Positions 60,879 through 64,000 of a stretch of DNA of 64,000 nt are shown piece after piece. The DNA lies in assembly GCA_026393475.1 (NCBI GenBank), contig JAPLAA010000104.1, positions 218,418 to 282,417 of the forward strand, in the 5' to 3' direction. Each line of letters begins with the position of its first letter. Within the stretch, counting starts at the first letter, position 1. Source of the DNA: Actinomycetota bacterium (GTDB lineage Bacteria > Actinomycetota > Acidimicrobiia > Acidimicrobiales > Ilumatobacteraceae). The notes under the pieces are model-generated. The model was given only the letters and a program-made list of their open reading frames with translations. It did not search any database and was not told the origin of the DNA. The translations under genes and the position numbers were made by a program.

Positions 60879-62851
60879 GCACCGAGCACGGGCCGGAGCG
60901 CTTGCGAGGACAGGGCCTCGACCAGCATCAGGAGGAGTCGGGCAACCGGGCGATCCTCGCCCTGCTCACCGATCCGGTGGCCGGCGAACAGATCGACCTC
61001 GTGCTCACCTGGCGCGACACCGACGCCGACGGCGACCGGCCGGCGGCGTACGAGGTGTGGTCGCGCCGGGGCATGACGCGATTCCGTCGGGTGATCGCCG
61101 ACGACGGCTCGCTCGGCTTCGAGACCCTCGAGGTCGTCGGCGTCGATCCGATCGCAAACCTCGATCCGCTCGCGCTCAGCACGCTCGCCGACGAACGCGG
61201 CGCGGCGGCCGCCAGCGGCTTCGACCCCGACGACCCCGATCGACGCTTCATCGCCCCCGAGCACCAGAGCTACCCGTTCGCCCCCGAACGCATCGCCCAG
61301 CTGTTCGACTCGCCCAACGCACCCGACCTCGCGGTCAGCCCGCTCGACTGGTGTTCGGGATCGCAGCCCGGTACCCATGGCGGCCTCCACGTCCGCCAGG
61401 CCCGTGCACCGCTGTGGTTCAGCGGACCCGGCGTCGTGCCCGGCCGACACCAGCTCGCCGTGCGGTCGATCGACATCGCGCCCACGTGCCTGGCGGCGCT
61501 GCGCTTCCCGCTCATCGACGGCGCCGACGCCAGTGGCCGCACCAGCAGCGAGCGCGGCGTCGGACCCGACGTGCTCCTCGCCCGCCAGGACGGCAGGGTG
61601 GTCGACGAGGTCCTCGACCCGACGACACCAGCGCCGACCCGGCTGTACGTGTTCCTGCTCGACGGGATGCACCAGACCGAGCTCGAGCACCGACTCGCCT
61701 CCGAGCCCGACGCGCTCCCCCACCTCCGGCGCCTGCACGAGCGCGCCGCCGTGCTGGCCGGCGGGTCGATCGTCAACTTCCCGTCGATCACCTGGCCGAG
61801 CCACACGGCGATCGGCACCGGCAGCTGGTGCGGCCACCACGACGTGGTGAACCCCAGCTACTACCTCCGCGACCGCCGCGAGACCATCTCGCCCCAGGGT
61901 CTGCAGATCGGCACCGAGCGGTTCTCGAACACGGCGGTCGAGAGCATCTACGAAGCGTTCCACCGGGTGCACCCCGACGACCTCACCGCGGCCATCCACG
62001 CGCCCTTCGGGCGATCGGCCCGCCATGCGGTGCTGGAGGGCCGCAACCTCTGCGACCGGGCGACGGTGAAGGAGCTCACCGCAGCGCTCGCCCCCGGCAT
62101 GAACCCCCGCTGGGCGCTCGAGCACGGATCGGTTGCCAGCGAGGCGCTGCTCGACGTGCGCGGCCTCGCGCAGGTGCTCGAGCTGTTCGGCCGCGACGAC
62201 CAGGCGCCGCCGCGGTTCGTGTACCACGAGCTCGCGCTCACCGACGGCGCCGGCCACGAGTACGGCCCGCACGGCGACGGCCTGCGCGACGCACTCGACG
62301 AGACCGATCGGCGGATCGGCAGGGTGTTGGCCGCCCTCGACGCGCGCGGTCTGTTCGACGAGACGCTGTTCGTCGTGAGCGCCGACCACGGCATGGCGCC
62401 GCAGGACACCGCGCTCGCCGCCAACCCCACCGCGCATGTGCTCGAGGCCGGGCTCGCCGCCGTCGTCGCCGAACCGATGATCTGGCTGCTCGACGTGGCC
62501 GTGGAGGCCGAGCGCGCCGCCGATGGGCGCACCGGGCGAATCGGGGTGTTCGAACTCGATCTCGATCCCAGCGACGAACGCCCACCGGTCCAAGGGGCAC
62601 ACGTCCTCGTCGAGGCTCACGTGCCGGGCCACGTCGCCCGCCTCGTCGCGAAGGGCACCACCGATCACCACGGCCTCTACGGCTTCGCGACCCCCAGCGA
62701 CATCCCCACCGCACACCTCGTCGTGTCGGTGCGGGCCGAGGGCTTCAACCCTCGCCACCTGCGCCTCGACGGCACGAACCTCGTGCTCGACCTGGTCCAC
62801 GAGCTGTACGGGAGCAGCGGGACGAACGTCGGGTCGAGCCGCTCGGCTTGA
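60875..62851 (+). CDS. Alkaline-phosphatase-superfamily protein with permuted domain order
   Basis: A 658-residue protein. The central part resembles type I phosphodiesterases/nucleotide pyrophosphatases: RLYVFLLDGMHQTELEHRLA with the metal Asp, FPSITWPSHTAIGTGSWCGH with the nucleophile Thr/Ser region, HELALTDGAGHEYGPHGDGL, and VSADHGMAP. Before it, residues ~90-250 contain GTHGGLHVRQARAPLWFSGP and SIDIAPTCLAALRFPL, which look like the usual C-terminal part of such enzymes placed first. A C-terminal beta-sandwich (VLVEAHVPGHVARLVAKGTT) follows. No signal peptide is seen. Coupled to the P450 gene, so it may act on the P450 product. Confidence 0.78.
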   Translation: MSTEHGPERLRGQGLDQHQEESGNRAILALLTDPVAGEQIDLVLTWRDTDADGDRPAAYEVWSRRGMTRFRRVIADDGSLGFETLEVVGVDPIANLDPLALSTLADERGAAAASGFDPDDPDRRFIAPEHQSYPFAPERIAQLFDSPNAPDLAVSPLDWCSGSQPGTHGGLHVRQARAPLWFSGPGVVPGRHQLAVRSIDIAPTCLAALRFPLIDGADASGRTSSERGVGPDVLLARQDGRVVDEVLDPTTPAPTRLYVFLLDGMHQTELEHRLASEPDALPHLRRLHERAAVLAGGSIVNFPSITWPSHTAIGTGSWCGHHDVVNPSYYLRDRRETISPQGLQIGTERFSNTAVESIYEAFHRVHPDDLTAAIHAPFGRSARHAVLEGRNLCDRATVKELTAALAPGMNPRWALEHGSVASEALLDVRGLAQVLELFGRDDQAPPRFVYHELALTDGAGHEYGPHGDGLRDALDETDRRIGRVLAALDARGLFDETLFVVSADHGMAPQDTALAANPTAHVLEAGLAAVVAEPMIWLLDVAVEAERAADGRTGRIGVFELDLDPSDERPPVQGAHVLVEAHVPGHVARLVAKGTTDHHGLYGFATPSDIPTAHLVVSVRAEGFNPRHLRLDGTNLVLDLVHELYGSSGTNVGSSRSA

Positions 62852-62880
62852 TCCAGAAAAGACCTCCACTTCAGCCGTTC

Positions 62881-63513
62881 ATGGTGCTGGTGGATCAACA
62901 TGCCTGCATGACCGCAGCCCTCGCCGCCGGAGCCGAACTCACCCTCATCGGCGCCACCCGCCTCGGTGCACGCCGGTATCGGGCGGTCGTCACCGACATC
63001 CTGCACGACCACATCGTGCTCGACACGGTCGTTGACCAGGTGCCTGCCGACAACGACTCGCTGTGGGGATCTGCGGCGTCGTTCCTCCACGACGGCCGCG
63101 TGTTCGACGTCTCCGTGATGGCGGGTGGCGGCTCGCGGTTGACGGTCAGCAAGCCCGACGGCCTCGACACCGACGACCGCCGCAGTGGTCGCCGGGTGGT
63201 CACCTCGCTCCCCGCGACGGCGCGCAAGGCGAACCTCGGCGGCGCCGTGCAGGCGGCCTACGTCGTCGACCTCAGCCTCGGCGGCGTGCGCCTGCTGCTC
63301 GAGATGGACGACGACACCTTCGGCATCGATCACGAGGTCGATCTGGTGATGGGCCACATCAACGTGCGTGCGTGGGTCCGCCACATCGCTGCCCACGACA
63401 ACCCGCGACTGCGGTACGTCGGCCTCGAGTTCGCTCCGCTCTCGGCCGATGCCCGCCGGCACCTGATCGACACCATCGGCAGCCTCCGCGCCGGCATGCA
63501 CCGCTGGCGCTGA
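62881..63513 (+). CDS. PilZ-domain c-di-GMP-binding protein
   Basis: About 210 residues. The PilZ motif is present: RRSGRRVVTSL (RxxxR type) followed by VVDLSLGGVRLLLEM (D-x-S-x-G-G). The N-terminal ~95 residues form a barrel-like YcgR/flagellar-brake-type extension (LTLIGATRLGARRYRAVVTD). Binding c-di-GMP would change its shape and its partner contacts. The start could be 62881 or the ATG at 62908. No flagellar gene is nearby. Confidence 0.82.
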   Translation: MVLVDQHACMTAALAAGAELTLIGATRLGARRYRAVVTDILHDHIVLDTVVDQVPADNDSLWGSAASFLHDGRVFDVSVMAGGGSRLTVSKPDGLDTDDRRSGRRVVTSLPATARKANLGGAVQAAYVVDLSLGGVRLLLEMDDDTFGIDHEVDLVMGHINVRAWVRHIAAHDNPRLRYVGLEFAPLSADARRHLIDTIGSLRAGMHRWR

Positions 63514-63525
63514 GACCGGGATCCG

Positions 63526-64000
63526 TCAGCCCCGTCGACCTCGAAGCAGCGGCCTCGTCATGCAGGTCGGGCCACCCTCGCACGGGATCGCGAGCGACCG
63601 GCCGTCGAACACCGACACCTCGCACCCGGCGTCGCGCATCGCCGCGAGGGTCCCGGGTGATCCATCGACCGCGATGCACCGGCGCGGTGCGACGGCGAGC
63701 ACGTTGAGGTTCAGGCCACCGCTCGGCTCGAACTCCTCGGGCGGCGCGGCCACCAGCCGATAGCCGCGATCGACGAGCAACCGGTGGAACGCCACCGGCA
63801 GCAGCGGCAGGTGGACGAGCGCCAGGTCGTGGTCGAGCGCGCTGATGAGCGACATCAGATGCAGGCACGCCGCCGGGCCGAGGTACCACGGCAGGTCGAA
63901 GGCCACGACGTCGATCCCCTGGGGATCGAGGATCGCACACAGTTGGCGGATGCCGTCGTCGTTGCTCCGGAACCCTCGGCCCACGGCGAGCGTGTGGTCG
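63526..64000 (-). CDS. Arginine deiminase/DDAH-fold enzyme, C-terminal part (5' end outside window)
   Basis: The frame stays open to the window edge; residues before GRGFR (DHTLAVGRGFRSN) confirm the gene starts further right, and the ORF track GTG at 63984 is internal. The catalytic Cys is in PCEGGPTCMTRPLLR and the His region in AACLHLMSLISALD. The fold includes dimethylarginine dimethylaminohydrolases, arginine deiminases and amidinotransferases. The exact activity cannot be told from this part. Confidence 0.75.
   Translation of the reverse strand, partial: DHTLAVGRGFRSNDDGIRQLCAILDPQGIDVVAFDLPWYLGPAACLHLMSLISALDHDLALVHLPLLPVAFHRLLVDRGYRLVAAPPEEFEPSGGLNLNVLAVAPRRCIAVDGSPGTLAAMRDAGCEVSVFDGRSLAIPCEGGPTCMTRPLLRGRRG

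Noticed and set aside
1-64000. CRISPR array, prophage, integrative element or transposase
   Set aside because: No direct-repeat/spacer pattern, phage, integrase or transposase motif was seen; tandem arrays are too short and lack spacers.

Overview
The window is a very GC-rich, gene-dense actinobacterial chromosome segment. GTG starts are frequent, genes often overlap by 1-4 bases (ATGA, GTGA, TGATG), and it carries typical actinobacterial families: GAF-ANTAR regulators, STAS proteins, an F420-type LLM oxidoreductase, a DUF222/HNH gene and HxlR/PadR regulators. The gene mix suggests an environmental Acidimicrobiia-like (Ilumatobacter-like) aerobe. That placement is inference; no rRNA or universal marker other than smpB/ssrA is present.

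Layout. 0-2 kb: end of an EamA-type transporter, smpB, and an acyltransferase-3 membrane protein. 2-10 kb: acetoacetyl-CoA synthetase with a coupled GNAT, a broken corA, an ABC exporter, and a fatty-acid/sterol hydroxylase coupled to a histidine kinase. 10 kb: tmRNA (ssrA) with an intrinsic terminator, only 9 kb from its partner smpB. 10.6-18.5 kb: YccF protein, F420 oxidoreductase, lipoprotein, then a co-directional run of esterase, nitroreductase-SRPBCC fusion, SCP2-type thiolase, carotenoid oxygenase and a double-HxlR regulator. 18.5-21.1 kb: two GAF-ANTAR and two STAS genes on the minus strand. 21.3-27.7 kb: one giant secreted or surface protein that begins like a type IV prepilin and continues through Ig-like, FN3, lectin-like and beta-propeller modules. 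27.7-38 kb: FAD amine oxidase-like enzyme, MFS transporter, cytochrome c/copper monooxygenase-like lipoprotein, CobW GTPase, M48 peptidase, PEP-mobile-domain protein and a Baeyer-Villiger monooxygenase (BVMO). 38-44 kb: sugar metabolism, with GH4 plus a BadF-type kinase divergent from a GT4 / toroid protein / GH130 operon. 44-50 kb: BVMO-esterase fusion, TauD dioxygenase, TetR, acyl-CoA dehydrogenase, PadR. 50-52.7 kb: modABC molybdate importer. 52.8-58 kb: CapA-like lipoprotein, alkylsulfatase-like MBL protein, small proteins, nitrilase. 58-64 kb: frameshifted DUF222/HNH gene, P450 with a coupled phosphatase-superfamily protein, PilZ protein, and a partial amidinotransferase-fold enzyme.

There is no phage, transposase, CRISPR array or conjugation gene. 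The many oxygenases, thiolase, acyl-CoA dehydrogenase and CoA ligase fit a cell that breaks down lipid-like or cyclic organic molecules. The sugar operon fits turnover of mannosyl- or glucosyl-type oligosaccharides. The most unusual items are the prepilin-headed 2,108-residue protein, the one-chain BVMO-hydrolase, the STAS/ANTAR block whose STAS proteins both lack the usual phosphoserine, and two frame-broken genes (corA and HNH).
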